Assembly (NCBI RefSeq): GCF_002735705.1
Contig: NZ_PDZL01000005.1
Coordinates: 186,001 to 250,000 of the forward strand
DNA length: 64,000 bases
Source: Janthinobacterium sp. BJB426
Lineage (GTDB): Bacteria; Pseudomonadota; Gammaproteobacteria; Burkholderiales; Burkholderiaceae_D
Reading direction: 5' to 3'
Each line of letters opens with the position of its first letter. Positions within the stretch are counted from its first letter, which is position 1. Below are positions 37,815-47,927 of the stretch, one piece after another. The notes under the pieces are model-generated. The model made no database searches and was not told the DNA's origin. It saw nothing but the letters and a program-made list of their open reading frames with translations. The position numbers were made by a program, and so were the translations under genes.

Positions 37815-40262
37815 ATGCAACCACCCCGTTTGACTCCCCTCGCGCGCGCCATCGGCAGCGCCGTGATCCTGCTGTCGCTGTCGCAGGCGCCGGCCATGGC
37901 CGCCGATGCCACCGTGCCAGCCACCGCGCAAACGGCCTTCCACGTGCCGGCGGGCGACCTGTCCGCCGCCATCGCCGGCTTTGCCATCGAGGCCAAGGTG
38001 AGCGTGGGCGCGGCGGCCGAACTGCTGCAAGGCGTGCGCACGCCGGGCTTGAGTGGCAGCTACACGGTGCCGCAGGCGCTGGCCCGCCTGCTGGCAGGCA
38101 CGGGCCTCGACGCACTGCCCAGCGGGGAACGCAGCTACGTGCTGCGCAAGGCAGGCACGGCATCGCCCGCCGCGCCGATTGCCGCGACCTTGGGCGAAGT
38201 GGCCGTCAGTTCCAGCGCCCTGCGCGACGGCACCACGGAAGGCAAGCGCGGCTACGCGGGCCTGACCAGCGCCACGCGCCTGAACCTGTCGCTGCGCGAA
38301 ACACCGCAAGCCGTCAGCGTCATCACGCGCCAGCAGATCGAGGACCAGGGCTTGCGCACCTTGCAGGACGTGCTGGTGCAGGCGCCCGGCATCACGGTCG
38401 ACCATTCCTCGAGCACGCGCGAATACGACCAGGTGTTTTCACGCGGCTTCGAAGTCACCTCGTACATGTTCGACGGCATCCCGACCAGCAAGAGCCTGGA
38501 AGCGCGCACCTACGACATGGCCATCTACGATCGCGTCGAAATCATCCGCGGCGCCACTGGCCTGATCAGCGGCACGGGCAGCCCGTCGGCCGCCGTCAAC
38601 CTGGTGCGCAAACGTCCGGGCCGCAGCTTTGCCGCCACGGCCGGCGCGCAGCTCGGTTCGTGGGACCGCTACCGCATCGAAGGCGATGTCTCGACGCCCT
38701 TGACGGCGGACGGCAAGGTGCGTGCGCGCCTCGTCGCAGCGCATGAAGACCAGCGCTCGTTCATCGACCGCTACCAGCAGAAAAAGGATGTGCTGTACGC
38801 CATCGTCGAAGCGGACCTGACGCCATCGACGGTGCTTGGCGCCGGCATCAACTACCAGCAGGAAAAGCTGAAAGGCGCGGGGCGTGAATTTCCCATGTTC
38901 TACGCCGACGGCTCGCAGACGCATTTCCCCCGCTCGATGAACGGCACGGCGGCGTGGAGCACGTATGACCGCGAACAGAGCATGCTGTTCGCCACGCTCG
39001 ACCATTATTTCGACAATGACTGGATCGCCAGGGTGGCCGTCAGCCGCAGCAGCAACCAGTACGACGCCTTGCAGGGCTTTTCCGGCGACGGCTACCCGGA
39101 CCGCGTGACGGGCGGCGGCATGAAGCTGTGGCTGGCCAACTGGCACAGCAAGCCGCAACAGACCTCGCTCGACGCCTATGTCAGTGGCCCGTTCCAGGCC
39201 TTCGGCCGCCAGCACGAACTGGTGCTGGGCGTGAGCGCTTCGGAACTCAAGACGAATAGCCCCGTCTATCCGAACTGGCGCCTCGATGGCTATGACCATA
39301 CGGTGCCCGATATTCACGCCTGGAACGGCGCCATGCCGGTGCCCGACTACAGCGGCACGCGCCGGGGCAGCTCGTACGACAAGGAGCGCGAAAGCGGCCT
39401 GTATTCGACCTTGCGCCTGCGCCCGACGGACGCGCTGTCGGTGATTTTTGGCGCGCGCCTGTCGTACTGGAAGCGCGACATTCGCAGCGATTTTTTCAAC
39501 GGCACGGACCTGTATGACGCCATGCGCGAAAACGGCAAGATCACGCCATATGCGGGCCTGGTCTACGACCTGGGCCGGCACTGGTCGGCCTATGCCAGCT
39601 ACACCAGCATCTTCACGCCGCAAAGCCAGCGCGACGTCAACAGCCACTTCCTGGCGCCGCTGGAGGGCAAGAACTACGAAGTGGGCGCGAAGGGCGAATT
39701 CTTCGGCGGCAAGCTCACCACCAGCGCCGCGCTCTTCCAGCTGAAGCAGGAAAACCTGGCCGAAGCCGATCCGGGTAATGTCTGGATCATCGGCACGGGC
39801 GGCGGCTCCTACGCCTACCACACGGTCAAGGGTGCCACCACGCGCGGCTTCGAGGCGGAAGTGTCGGGCCAGCTGCGCCCCGACTGGCAACTGACGGCCA
39901 GCTATGCCTATAGCCGCATCCGCAATGCCGCCGGCGCACGCATCCAGACCAACCAGCCGCAAAGCATGGCCAAGCTGTGGACCACCTGGCGCCTGGCGCA
40001 AGGTGTGCCGGGCCTGGTGCTGGGCGGCGGCGTGAACTGGCAGAGCGATATCTACACGGACGACCGCGGACCGAACGGCGAACGCTTCGCGCAGAAGGCA
40101 TATGCGGTGGCGGGACTCATGGCGCAGTACCAGGTCAGCAAGCAACTGCTGGCGACCCTGAACGTCAACAATGTCTTCGACAAGCGCTACTACTCGACGG
40201 GCATGGGCGGCTACTACGGCGATCCGCGCAACGCCATGCTGTCGCTGCGCTATCAGTTCTGA
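37815..40262 (+). CDS. TonB-dependent siderophore receptor with signalling domain (set 2)
   Basis: 815 residues: signal peptide (cut near AMAADA), STN domain at about 42-95 (FHVPAGDLSAAIAGFAIEAK), plug (TPQAVSVITRQQIEDQGLRT ... YDRVEIIRGATGLISGTGSP ... AAVNLVRKRPGRS) and barrel ending LSLRYQF with the normal terminal Phe. FpvA/FhuE-like. The YNWRLDGYD-like extracellular loops do not tell the siderophore. It should be induced through the FecI/FecR pair directly upstream. The 78-bp gap shows only half of a Fur-like site. The gene overlaps the convergent GGDEF/EAL gene by 10 bp at the stop. Confidence 0.95.
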   Translation: MQPPRLTPLARAIGSAVILLSLSQAPAMAADATVPATAQTAFHVPAGDLSAAIAGFAIEAKVSVGAAAELLQGVRTPGLSGSYTVPQALARLLAGTGLDALPSGERSYVLRKAGTASPAAPIAATLGEVAVSSSALRDGTTEGKRGYAGLTSATRLNLSLRETPQAVSVITRQQIEDQGLRTLQDVLVQAPGITVDHSSSTREYDQVFSRGFEVTSYMFDGIPTSKSLEARTYDMAIYDRVEIIRGATGLISGTGSPSAAVNLVRKRPGRSFAATAGAQLGSWDRYRIEGDVSTPLTADGKVRARLVAAHEDQRSFIDRYQQKKDVLYAIVEADLTPSTVLGAGINYQQEKLKGAGREFPMFYADGSQTHFPRSMNGTAAWSTYDREQSMLFATLDHYFDNDWIARVAVSRSSNQYDALQGFSGDGYPDRVTGGGMKLWLANWHSKPQQTSLDAYVSGPFQAFGRQHELVLGVSASELKTNSPVYPNWRLDGYDHTVPDIHAWNGAMPVPDYSGTRRGSSYDKERESGLYSTLRLRPTDALSVIFGARLSYWKRDIRSDFFNGTDLYDAMRENGKITPYAGLVYDLGRHWSAYASYTSIFTPQSQRDVNSHFLAPLEGKNYEVGAKGEFFGGKLTTSAALFQLKQENLAEADPGNVWIIGTGGGSYAYHTVKGATTRGFEAEVSGQLRPDWQLTASYAYSRIRNAAGARIQTNQPQSMAKLWTTWRLAQGVPGLVLGGGVNWQSDIYTDDRGPNGERFAQKAYAVAGLMAQYQVSKQLLATLNVNNVFDKRYYSTGMGGYYGDPRNAMLSLRYQF

Positions 40263-42067
40263 ACGGCTTCGCTGCTTTTGAGCAGCGCCTCGATGCCCTC
40301 GGGCGCCATGGCGCGGCCCAGATAGTAGCCAAACGCCTCGTCGCAGCCCATCTCGGCCAGCAGTTCCAGCTGCTCGCCGCTTTCCACGCCGCCGGCGATG
40401 GTGCGCAGTCCCAAGGTGCGCGCCATCGCCACGATGGCGCGCACCATGGCGCCGTCGCCGCCCGGCTTGCCCACGTCGTCGACAAAACACTTTTCAATCT
40501 TGACGGCATCCGTGGGAAAGCGTTTCAGGTAGTTGAGCGAAGCGTCGCCCGTGCCGAAATCGCTGATGGCGATCGCCATGCCCAGCTGGCGGAACTGGCG
40601 CAGTATCAGTTCGCAGTTCTGGTTGCGGTCGATCAGAATACCGGCAGCGATTTCCAGTTCGATGCAATGCCCCGGCACGCCGGCCGCCTCCAGCGCGGCG
40701 CCGAAATTGCGTGCGATATCGCGCTGGTAGAACTGGCGCGCCGACAGGCTGACGGACACCGTCAGCCTCTGCCCCTGCGCAATCCATCTGCGTGCCTGTT
40801 CCACCGCCGTGGCCATCACCCACGCTCCCACCGGCAGGATCAGGGCGCTTTCTTCCAGCACCGGCAGGAAATCGAGCGGCATCATCAGGCCCAGCTCCGG
40901 GTGCTTCCAGCGCAGCAGTGCCTTCACGCCCGTGATCGTGCGCGTCCTCAAGTCCATGCGCGGCTGGTAATACAACGCGAACTCGTTGCGTTCGAGCGCG
41001 TGGCGCAAGGCCGTCTCGAGGATGGTGCGCGAATACGACTGCGTCTGCATGCGCGGCGCGTAGCGCAGGCAGGTACCGGGCGCGTGGCGCTTGGCCGCAT
41101 ACATGGCCAGGTCGGCCTTTTCGATCAGCGCATTGACGTCGTCGTCGTCGTCCGGGTACAGGGCCACGCCCACGCTGGCCGCCACCGACAGGCTGTATTC
41201 GCCAATGACGAAGGGGGCGGCGATGGCGCCGACGATTTTCTCGGCCACCCGCTCGGCATCGTGCGCCGTGCGCAGTTCCGTCAGCAGGATGATGAATTCG
41301 TCGCCGCCCTGGCGCGCCACCGTGTCGACCTTGCGCACGCACTGCTGCACCCGGCGCGCGAACTCCGTCAGCACCTGGTCACCCACGTCGTGCCCCAGGC
41401 TGTCGTTAATGGATTTGAAGCGGTCGATGTCGACAAACAGCACGGCCAGCAAGGCCTGGTGGCGGCGCGCGTAGGCGATGCCGTGCTCGAAGCGGATCTG
41501 GAAATGCAAACGGTTCGGCAGACCCGTCAAACCGTCATGGTGGGCGATGAATTCCAGCTGCTGCTCGGCGCGCCGGCGCGCCGACACATCGTGCAGCAGC
41601 AGCACCGCGCCGCCCTGCGCCAGCGGCGCGCAGCTGTACTGCACGTCGATGCGCTTGCCGTCAAGGTGGCGCAGCAGAACGGCGCCGCGCGCCACTTCCA
41701 GCACTTCCTGCTGCGCCACGCACTCGCGCACCTGGCGCGCCGCATCGACGGGCGTGCCGTCATGGAACAGGGGCAGCAGCTGCGTCACGGGCTGGCCCAG
41801 GCCATCGTCGCCCAGCAGCCCGCCCATGGCGCTGGCGCGGGGATTCAGATAGCGCACCACGCCAGCGTGGTCGGTGCCGACGACGGCCGCCGGCAATGCG
41901 TGCAGCAGCGCCAGCGCCTCTGCCATGCGCTGCGCCTGCGCCGCCTGCAGCACCACGCCCGTCGTATGGCGCAAGCGCCACGTGCGCGCCGCCTGCCACT
42001 GGCAGGCCAGCAGCACGCTCAGCATCACGGCGAGGGTCAGGCACAGCGCCAGCAGCAGCGCCATCAT
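40253..42067 (-). CDS. PAS-GGDEF protein with degenerate EAL domain
   Basis: 604 residues: N-terminal transmembrane helix (2-22), a PAS-like domain (about 50-165, ALLHALPAAVVGTDHAGVVR), a GGDEF domain (about 180-335) and an EAL fold (about 350-600). The cyclase site GGDEF and inhibitory RxxD (RKVD-TVARQ-GGDEF) are intact. The EAL domain has lost its catalytic residues: EAL reads KAL, the N of NLSARQ is S, the TES after LEI is AAG, DDFGTG reads SDFGTG, KID reads KIE, and EGVE reads GGVE. It is therefore expected to be a cyclase with a non-catalytic EAL used for binding or regulation. A second ATG at 42064 is equally possible. Confidence 0.9.
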   Translation of the reverse strand: MMALLLALCLTLAVMLSVLLACQWQAARTWRLRHTTGVVLQAAQAQRMAEALALLHALPAAVVGTDHAGVVRYLNPRASAMGGLLGDDGLGQPVTQLLPLFHDGTPVDAARQVRECVAQQEVLEVARGAVLLRHLDGKRIDVQYSCAPLAQGGAVLLLHDVSARRRAEQQLEFIAHHDGLTGLPNRLHFQIRFEHGIAYARRHQALLAVLFVDIDRFKSINDSLGHDVGDQVLTEFARRVQQCVRKVDTVARQGGDEFIILLTELRTAHDAERVAEKIVGAIAAPFVIGEYSLSVAASVGVALYPDDDDDVNALIEKADLAMYAAKRHAPGTCLRYAPRMQTQSYSRTILETALRHALERNEFALYYQPRMDLRTRTITGVKALLRWKHPELGLMMPLDFLPVLEESALILPVGAWVMATAVEQARRWIAQGQRLTVSVSLSARQFYQRDIARNFGAALEAAGVPGHCIELEIAAGILIDRNQNCELILRQFRQLGMAIAISDFGTGDASLNYLKRFPTDAVKIEKCFVDDVGKPGGDGAMVRAIVAMARTLGLRTIAGGVESGEQLELLAEMGCDEAFGYYLGRAMAPEGIEALLKSSEAVQN

Positions 42068-42269
42068 GCGTCACCCGTCAGGCAAGAGATGGAAGACATG
42101 CTTTTCCTTTGCAACGCGCGCCATGCGGCCGGGCGCAGAACCATGCGGAAAGGAAATAGTATAAGAATTTCGGCGCGATATTTGCCTGATCGGGCGCCGC
42201 TTGACTGGTGTCAATCACGGCGAGGCGTGATCACTGTTGCAATCCTCCCACAGACAATCTCACCAATTA

Positions 42270-42314
42270 TTGCAACAATTGCTGCGTCGCACTAAAATGA
42301 GAATGATTCTCATT
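42270..42314 (+). promoter_or_regulatory. Promoter and perfect Fur box of the third receptor
   Basis: TTGCAA (42270-42275), 17-bp spacer, TAAAAT (42293-42298). The Fur box AATGAGAATGATTCTCATT (42296-42314) is a perfect 9-1-9 palindrome, the best of the window. The rest of the 406-bp gap 42068-42473 shows no gene; the leader to the receptor is about 165 nt. Confidence 0.92.
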
Positions 42315-42473
42315 ATTGAGATTCACTCCATTCATCTGAGTCCCTGCGCCCAGGCCAGGACAGCAGCGGCATGGCCAGGCAAGCCAGGCGCAACACTCCC
42401 CCAGCGACGCATATTGTGAAACAGGCATCCGCCTGCTTCATCCACCACATCATCGCGACACCGGGAGCAGTCA

Positions 42474-44639
42474 ATGACAAACCACAGCGCACAGCGAAAG
42501 GCCGCCGCATTGGCGCCGACCCTCACGGCCGCGGCCATTCTCGGCACCTTGGGTGCACCGGCCCACGGCCAGGCGCAGCAGCAGGAACAGAATCTGCCCG
42601 AGGTGCGCGTCAACGCGCAGGCCGCCTCCGCCACCACCGAAGGCAGCGGCTCCTACACCAGCGGCAGCATGACCGCGGCCACACGCCTGAACCTGTCCGT
42701 GCGCGAGACGCCGCAATCGGTCAGCGTCGTCACACGCCAGCAAATGGACGACATGAATATCCGCTCGGTCGAGGACATCGCCAATATCACGCCGGGTCTG
42801 AGCCTGAACAAGGGCGCCACCGAGCGCGCCAGCTTTTATTCGCGCGGTTTCTCGATCAGCAATTTCACGGAAGACGGTCTGACCATGTCGGCCGACGGCG
42901 ACACCCTGGGTTTCGCCACCCTGGCCATGTACGACCGGGTCGAAATCCTGCGCGGCGCCGCCGGCATGATGAATGGCGTGGGCAACCCGTCGGGCACGAT
43001 GAATTTCGTGCGCAAGCGCCCTACGGCGGAGAACGAAGTGTCGCTCACGGGCAGCATCGGCCGCTACCACGACTACCGCGGCGAAGTCGATGCGCGCGGC
43101 GCGCTGAACCAGGCGGGCAGCCTGCGCGGGCGCGCCGTGGCCGCCTACCAGGATACCGACACGTTCATCTCGAACTACCGCCACAAGCGCGCCCTGCTCT
43201 ACGCCACCGCCGATGCCGACCTGTCGCGCGACACGACCCTGAGCGTGGGCTTCCACGTCAACGACGAGCGTAATCCCGGCTCCACGTGGTACGGTTTGCC
43301 GACGGCGCTCGATGGCAGTTTCCTGCCGCTCGACCGCTCGGCCAGCAACGCGCCCGACTGGACCTTCTGGAACAAGAAAAACACGCGCCTGTTCGCCGAA
43401 CTCGAACACCGGTTGGGCAACGGCTGGAAGGTCAAACTGGCGGCGCAGGCACTGCAGGACGAACTCGACTCCGTCGTCACGGGCATCGCCCGCGTACCGA
43501 AAACAAATCTGTTCCGCCTCAGCGCGGCCAACGCCTTTGTCTACGACCGCCAGCAACGCATTGTCGATGCGCAGGCAGCCGGTCCTTTCAGCCTGCTGGG
43601 CCGCCGCCATGAAATCGTCTTCGGCGCCAGCTACCGCACGCGCGATACCGAGGACAAGGGCTACAAGTCGGTGCCCGACTACAGCTACACCTTCAACCCC
43701 GTGAACTGGGATACGGGCGCGCCTGTGAAACCGGCAATAGGTACCTTCTACTATGGCCAGGACAGCAAGACGAAACAGACGGGCGTCTACACGACGGCCC
43801 GCTTCAGCCTGGCCGATCCGCTGGCCCTGCTGGTGGGAGGCCGCGTCGACTGGTACGACTACCGCGCCATCAATACGTTTACGGGTGCACGCTCCGGCTA
43901 CAAGGTGAGCCGGGAAGTCACGCCATATGCGGGCCTGGTGTACGACATCGACACCCGCCATTCGCTGTACGGCAGCTGGACCAGCATCTTCAATCCGCAG
44001 AGCGCCGTCGACAGGAATGGCGTGCTGCTCGACCCCGTCACGGGCATCAACATGGAAGCGGGCGTGAAGGGCGAATACTTCGGCGGCGCGCTGAACGCCT
44101 CGGCGGCCGTGTTCCGCATCGTGCAAAAGAACCTGGCGACAGCCCTGCCGCTGACGCAGTGCGGCCCCGGCCTGCTGTCGTGCTCCGAGGCGGCCGGTGA
44201 AGTACGCAGCGATGGATTCGAGCTGAGCGTGTCCGGCGCGTTGACGCCGCGCTGGCAGATGAGCGCGGGCTTTACCTACAACACGGCCGAGTACGCCAAG
44301 GCACAAGGCAGCAATGCCGCAGGCGCGCGTTATGCGGCCGAGCGCCCCAGCCGCCTGTTGCGCCTGTCCACCAGCTATCGCCTGTCCGATGCGTGGCGCA
44401 TCGGCGGCGCACTGCGGGCGCAGAACCAGATCTACAAGACCAACAGCGCCATCCGCCAGGGCGGCTACGCGGTGGCCGACCTGAACGCGGGCTGGCAAGT
44501 GAACCGCCAGCTCGACGTGCGCCTGAGCGTAACCAACGTCTTCGACCGCAGCTACTACCAGGCCATCAGCAGCATCGACAGCGGCAATGCATTCGGCGAT
44601 CCGCGCAGCGCCGTGCTGACGGCGAAGTACACGTTCTAA
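42474..44639 (+). CDS. TonB-dependent siderophore receptor without signalling domain
   Basis: 721 residues. Signal peptide (cut near PAHGQA), short linker with a possible TonB box (LPEVRVNA), plug ([20 protein letters not shown] ... [18 protein letters not shown] ... MNFVRKRP) and barrel ending TAKYTF with a terminal Phe. Unlike the two receptors upstream it has no STN domain, so it cannot signal through FecR and depends on Fur alone, in line with its strong Fur box. An extracellular loop carries a Cys pair ([12 protein letters not shown]). The stop overlaps the convergent chemoreceptor stop by 4 bp. Confidence 0.95.
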   Translation: MTNHSAQRKAAALAPTLTAAAILGTLGAPAHGQAQQQEQNLPEVRVNAQAASATTEGSGSYTSGSMTAATRLNLSVRETPQSVSVVTRQQMDDMNIRSVEDIANITPGLSLNKGATERASFYSRGFSISNFTEDGLTMSADGDTLGFATLAMYDRVEILRGAAGMMNGVGNPSGTMNFVRKRPTAENEVSLTGSIGRYHDYRGEVDARGALNQAGSLRGRAVAAYQDTDTFISNYRHKRALLYATADADLSRDTTLSVGFHVNDERNPGSTWYGLPTALDGSFLPLDRSASNAPDWTFWNKKNTRLFAELEHRLGNGWKVKLAAQALQDELDSVVTGIARVPKTNLFRLSAANAFVYDRQQRIVDAQAAGPFSLLGRRHEIVFGASYRTRDTEDKGYKSVPDYSYTFNPVNWDTGAPVKPAIGTFYYGQDSKTKQTGVYTTARFSLADPLALLVGGRVDWYDYRAINTFTGARSGYKVSREVTPYAGLVYDIDTRHSLYGSWTSIFNPQSAVDRNGVLLDPVTGINMEAGVKGEYFGGALNASAAVFRIVQKNLATALPLTQCGPGLLSCSEAAGEVRSDGFELSVSGALTPRWQMSAGFTYNTAEYAKAQGSNAAGARYAAERPSRLLRLSTSYRLSDAWRIGGALRAQNQIYKTNSAIRQGGYAVADLNAGWQVNRQLDVRLSVTNVFDRSYYQAISSIDSGNAFGDPRSAVLTAKYTF

Positions 44640-46261
44640 GCCAGCGCCAGCCGGCCCGGTTTCAGTTCCGCATGCGGCGCCAGTGCCGGCGCAGCATGCA
44701 GCTTGAAGATGCTGACGGCGTCGGCCAGGCTGGCCGCCTGCTGCTGCAGCGCGTCCGCGGCGGCGGCGGCCTGCTCCACCAGGGCCGCGTTCTGCTGCGT
44801 CACGCCATCCATCTGGCTGATGGCGATGCTGATCTGCTCGATGCCGTCGCGCTGCTCCACGCTAGCCACGGCGATTTCGCCGATGATGGCGTTCACGCGC
44901 TGCACGCTGCTCACCACGTCGTCCATCGTGCGCCCCGCCTGGCCAGCCAGCACGCTGCCCTCTTCCACCGTGCGCACGGATGCGCCGATCAACTGCTTGA
45001 TTTCCATGGCCGCCGCGCTTGACCTCTGCGCCAGGTTGCGCACTTCCGTCGCCACGACGGCAAAGCCGCGTCCCTGCTCGCCCGCGCGCGCCGCTTCCAC
45101 GGCCGCATTCAGGGCCAGGATATTCGTCTGGAAGGCGATGCCGTCGATGACGGCGATGATGTCGACGATGCGCTTTGACGAGGCATTGATATGGCTCATG
45201 GTCTGCACCACCTGCGCCACGGCCTCGCCACCGCGCTGCGCCACGTCGGCCGCGCCGCCGGCCACCTGGCGCGCCTGGTCCGCGTTGTCGTTATTCTGCC
45301 GCACGGTGGACGTCAGCTCGATCATCGAGGCGGCCGTCTCTTCCAGCGAGCTGGCTTGCTCCTCCGTGCGCGACGACAGGTCCATATTGCCGCTGGCGAT
45401 TTCAGCGGACGCCGTGGCGATGGCATCCGTGCCGGCGCGCACCCGTCCCACGATGGCGGCCAGGTTGCCGCTCATCGCTTTCAAGGCGCGCAGCAGGTCG
45501 CCGATTTCATCGCGGCTGCCATCGGCCACCACGGCGCGCAAGTCGCCGGCCGCCACTTGCTGGGCAATGCCGACGGCCGCGCCCAGCGGCACCGTGATAC
45601 TGCGGATCAGCCACCACACGGTGACAGTACCGACGACCAGGGTCACCAGCACGGTGGCCAGCATGGCGATGCTGGCGCTGCGGTGCGCGGCCGCGTCCTG
45701 CTCCTTCATCTGCGTCATCAGGGCGTGCGACTGCTTGCCGATGGCCGCGACGATGGCGTCGATCTGGCGCGTCGGTTCACGGTCCATGCCCTTGACCAGC
45801 GCATCGACAGTGTGGGCACTGTCGGCGCGCGCGCCATCAAACTTTTGCAGCGCCGCCAGGTAGCTCACGCCCAACGCGCCGTGCGCCTGCAGCGCATGCT
45901 CCACGGGTGTCGTGTCGAGCTGCAGCGCGGCCATCATCGCCTGCAGGCTTTTCAATTCCTTGCGCGTCTGCGCGCCGCTGGCGACAAACGCATCGCGGTA
46001 ACGCTGGAAGGCGGCCGCATCGCCGCCGCGCAGCAGGATGTTTTTCCATTCCTGCACCTGGATCTTGAATTCCACTTGCGCGCTGCGCGCCGCGTCGACC
46101 GCCTCCGTCAGGGCGACGGAACGCTGCATGGCGTCCGCGCTGCGCGCACTGGCCGCGTCGAGCGCGCTCCAGCCACGCGCGCCAACGAACACCAGCGCAA
46201 GAAAAAAGAAGGCGCCCAACAGACCCAGGCGGATGGAGATTTTCAGATTCGCAAGTTGCAT
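44636..46261 (-). CDS. Methyl-accepting chemotaxis protein
   Basis: 541 residues from ATG 46261 (GGGAGA upstream; a longer frame lacks support). Transmembrane helix 1 at about 9-29, periplasmic four-helix-bundle ligand domain (about 35-185), transmembrane helix 2 at about 195-216, HAMP, then the signalling domain with the conserved hairpin [20 protein letters not shown] and [20 protein letters not shown]. Adaptation regions with [14 protein letters not shown] are present. No C-terminal NWETF-type pentapeptide. The ligand is unknown. It lies between the iron receptors and the polyol operon. Confidence 0.95.
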   Translation of the reverse strand: MQLANLKISIRLGLLGAFFFLALVFVGARGWSALDAASARSADAMQRSVALTEAVDAARSAQVEFKIQVQEWKNILLRGGDAAAFQRYRDAFVASGAQTRKELKSLQAMMAALQLDTTPVEHALQAHGALGVSYLAALQKFDGARADSAHTVDALVKGMDREPTRQIDAIVAAIGKQSHALMTQMKEQDAAAHRSASIAMLATVLVTLVVGTVTVWWLIRSITVPLGAAVGIAQQVAAGDLRAVVADGSRDEIGDLLRALKAMSGNLAAIVGRVRAGTDAIATASAEIASGNMDLSSRTEEQASSLEETAASMIELTSTVRQNNDNADQARQVAGGAADVAQRGGEAVAQVVQTMSHINASSKRIVDIIAVIDGIAFQTNILALNAAVEAARAGEQGRGFAVVATEVRNLAQRSSAAAMEIKQLIGASVRTVEEGSVLAGQAGRTMDDVVSSVQRVNAIIGEIAVASVEQRDGIEQISIAISQMDGVTQQNAALVEQAAAAADALQQQAASLADAVSIFKLHAAPALAPHAELKPGRLALA

Positions 46262-46431
46262 GTATTTCTCCCGGCAGCAAGAACAGGATGGCAACAAAGG
46301 CGCCACCAAAACTATCCAATTCTCACCAAATGGGGAAATCATGGGGCGCGCCCCGCGAAAAACCAAGCAGCGCTTTCGCTAGAGAAACACTTTCAACATA
46401 GAAACAACAAATTACAAGTAAAAGTTAACTG

Positions 46432-47910
46432 TCAAGCCACGCCTTCGCCTGGCGCGCCGGCAAACTCCGCGCGCAGCAGCGGATACAGCCGCCGGTAGCG
46501 CCCCAGGCGGTCGTCCAGCACGGCAGACGCTTGCGGCGCGATTGTCTCCTGCACGGGCGGGCGCGTGCACACCTGCGCGGGCGGCAAGCCCGTCACCGCC
46601 ATCTGCGCCAGGCGTGCGGCGCCCATGGTGCCGCCAGCCACGCCGTGGTCGTGGCGCAGCACGTTCAAGCCCGAGGCATTCGCGCACAGCTGCGCCCAGA
46701 AGCGGCTGCGCGAACCGCCGCCCACGAACGACGCTTCTTCCAGATGCGTGCCGGCGCTGCGCAGGGCCGCATTGCCGTCGGCCATGGCAAAGGCCACGCC
46801 TTCCATCACGCTGTAGGCGAGTTCCGCGCGCCCGTGTTCCGTCGACAAACCGAAGAACACCCCGCGCGCGCAGGCATCGTTATGCGGCGTGCGTTCGCCG
46901 CTCAAATACGGCAGGAAGATGGGCGCCGTGCGCGCCTCGACGCTTTCCGCCAGCTTTACCAATTCGCCGATATCGGACGACTGCGTCAGCCGCGCCACCC
47001 AGCTGAGGCTGGACGCGGCGCTGAGAATCACGCTCATCTGGTGCCAGCGCTCGGGCAGGCAATGGCAGAACGCGTGCACGCCCTGGCCTGGATTCGGCGC
47101 AAAACCGTCGCTGCCGGCGAACAGCACGCCGGACGTGCCCAGCGACAGCAGGCCGGCGCCCGGCTCCACCACACCCAGGCCCACGGCGGCGGCAGCATTA
47201 TCTCCCGCGCCGCCGGCCAGCAGCACCGTGTGCGCGATGCCCCACTCCTGGCACAGCGACGGGCGCACCTGCGCGGCGGCGGCGCTGCCTTCGACCAGGC
47301 GCGGCATGTGCTCGCGCGACAGGCCGGTGGCCGCCAGCATGCGCTCGGACCAGTCGCGTTTGGCCACGTCCAGCCACAGGGTGCCGGAAGCGTCGGACAT
47401 GTCGGACACATACTCGCCCGTCAGGCGCAGCGCCACGTAATCCTTGGGCAGCAAGACCTTGGCCGTGGCACGGAACAGCGAAGGCTCGTACTTTTGCAGC
47501 CACAGCAGCTTGGGCGCCGTGAAACCCGGCATGGCCTGGTTGCCCGTGATGGCGCGCGACTCTGGCACCAGCGCCTCGAGTTCCACGCATTCGGCAAAGG
47601 CGCGCGTGTCATTCCACAGGATGGCCGCGCGCAGCACGTGCTGCTGCTTGTCGAGCAGGGTCGCGCCATGCATCTGGCCCGACAGGGCGATGCCGCGCAA
47701 GCCGGAAAACGCCACCGGCTGGGCGGCGCGGATGGCCGCGATGACGTCCAGGGTGGCGTGCCACCAGTCCTCGGGATTCTGTTCCGACCAGCCGGGATGG
47801 GGACTGGACACGCGCAAGGCCACGCCGGCGCTGGCAAGGATGGCCTGGGCGTCATCGGTGAGGATGGCCTTGACTTCGGAAGTGCCGATATCGATACCGA
47901 GATATGTCAT
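46432..47910 (-). CDS. xylB: Xylulokinase
   Basis: FGGY-family kinase phosphorylating D-xylulose to xylulose 5-phosphate for the pentose phosphate pathway. 492 residues from ATG 47910. Family features: the N-terminal phosphate motif YLGIDIGTSEVKAILTD, the substrate loop GIALSGQMHGATLLD with the xylulokinase QMHG, the adenine-side GGAGDNAAAAVG and LSLGTSGVLFAG, and SFVGGGSRSRFWAQL. Last gene of the polyol operon, 17 bp after the AraC regulator. It accepts the ketose made by the dehydrogenase in the same operon. Confidence 0.95.
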   Translation of the reverse strand: MTYLGIDIGTSEVKAILTDDAQAILASAGVALRVSSPHPGWSEQNPEDWWHATLDVIAAIRAAQPVAFSGLRGIALSGQMHGATLLDKQQHVLRAAILWNDTRAFAECVELEALVPESRAITGNQAMPGFTAPKLLWLQKYEPSLFRATAKVLLPKDYVALRLTGEYVSDMSDASGTLWLDVAKRDWSERMLAATGLSREHMPRLVEGSAAAAQVRPSLCQEWGIAHTVLLAGGAGDNAAAAVGLGVVEPGAGLLSLGTSGVLFAGSDGFAPNPGQGVHAFCHCLPERWHQMSVILSAASSLSWVARLTQSSDIGELVKLAESVEARTAPIFLPYLSGERTPHNDACARGVFFGLSTEHGRAELAYSVMEGVAFAMADGNAALRSAGTHLEEASFVGGGSRSRFWAQLCANASGLNVLRHDHGVAGGTMGAARLAQMAVTGLPPAQVCTRPPVQETIAPQASAVLDDRLGRYRRLYPLLRAEFAGAPGEGVA

Positions 47911-47927
47911 TTGATTCCAGAATAAAG

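Noticed and set aside
46343..46354. 12-bp palindrome GGGGCGCGCCCC upstream of the chemoreceptor
   Set aside because: Short GC-only palindromes arise often at this base composition; no neighbouring promoter elements support a role.
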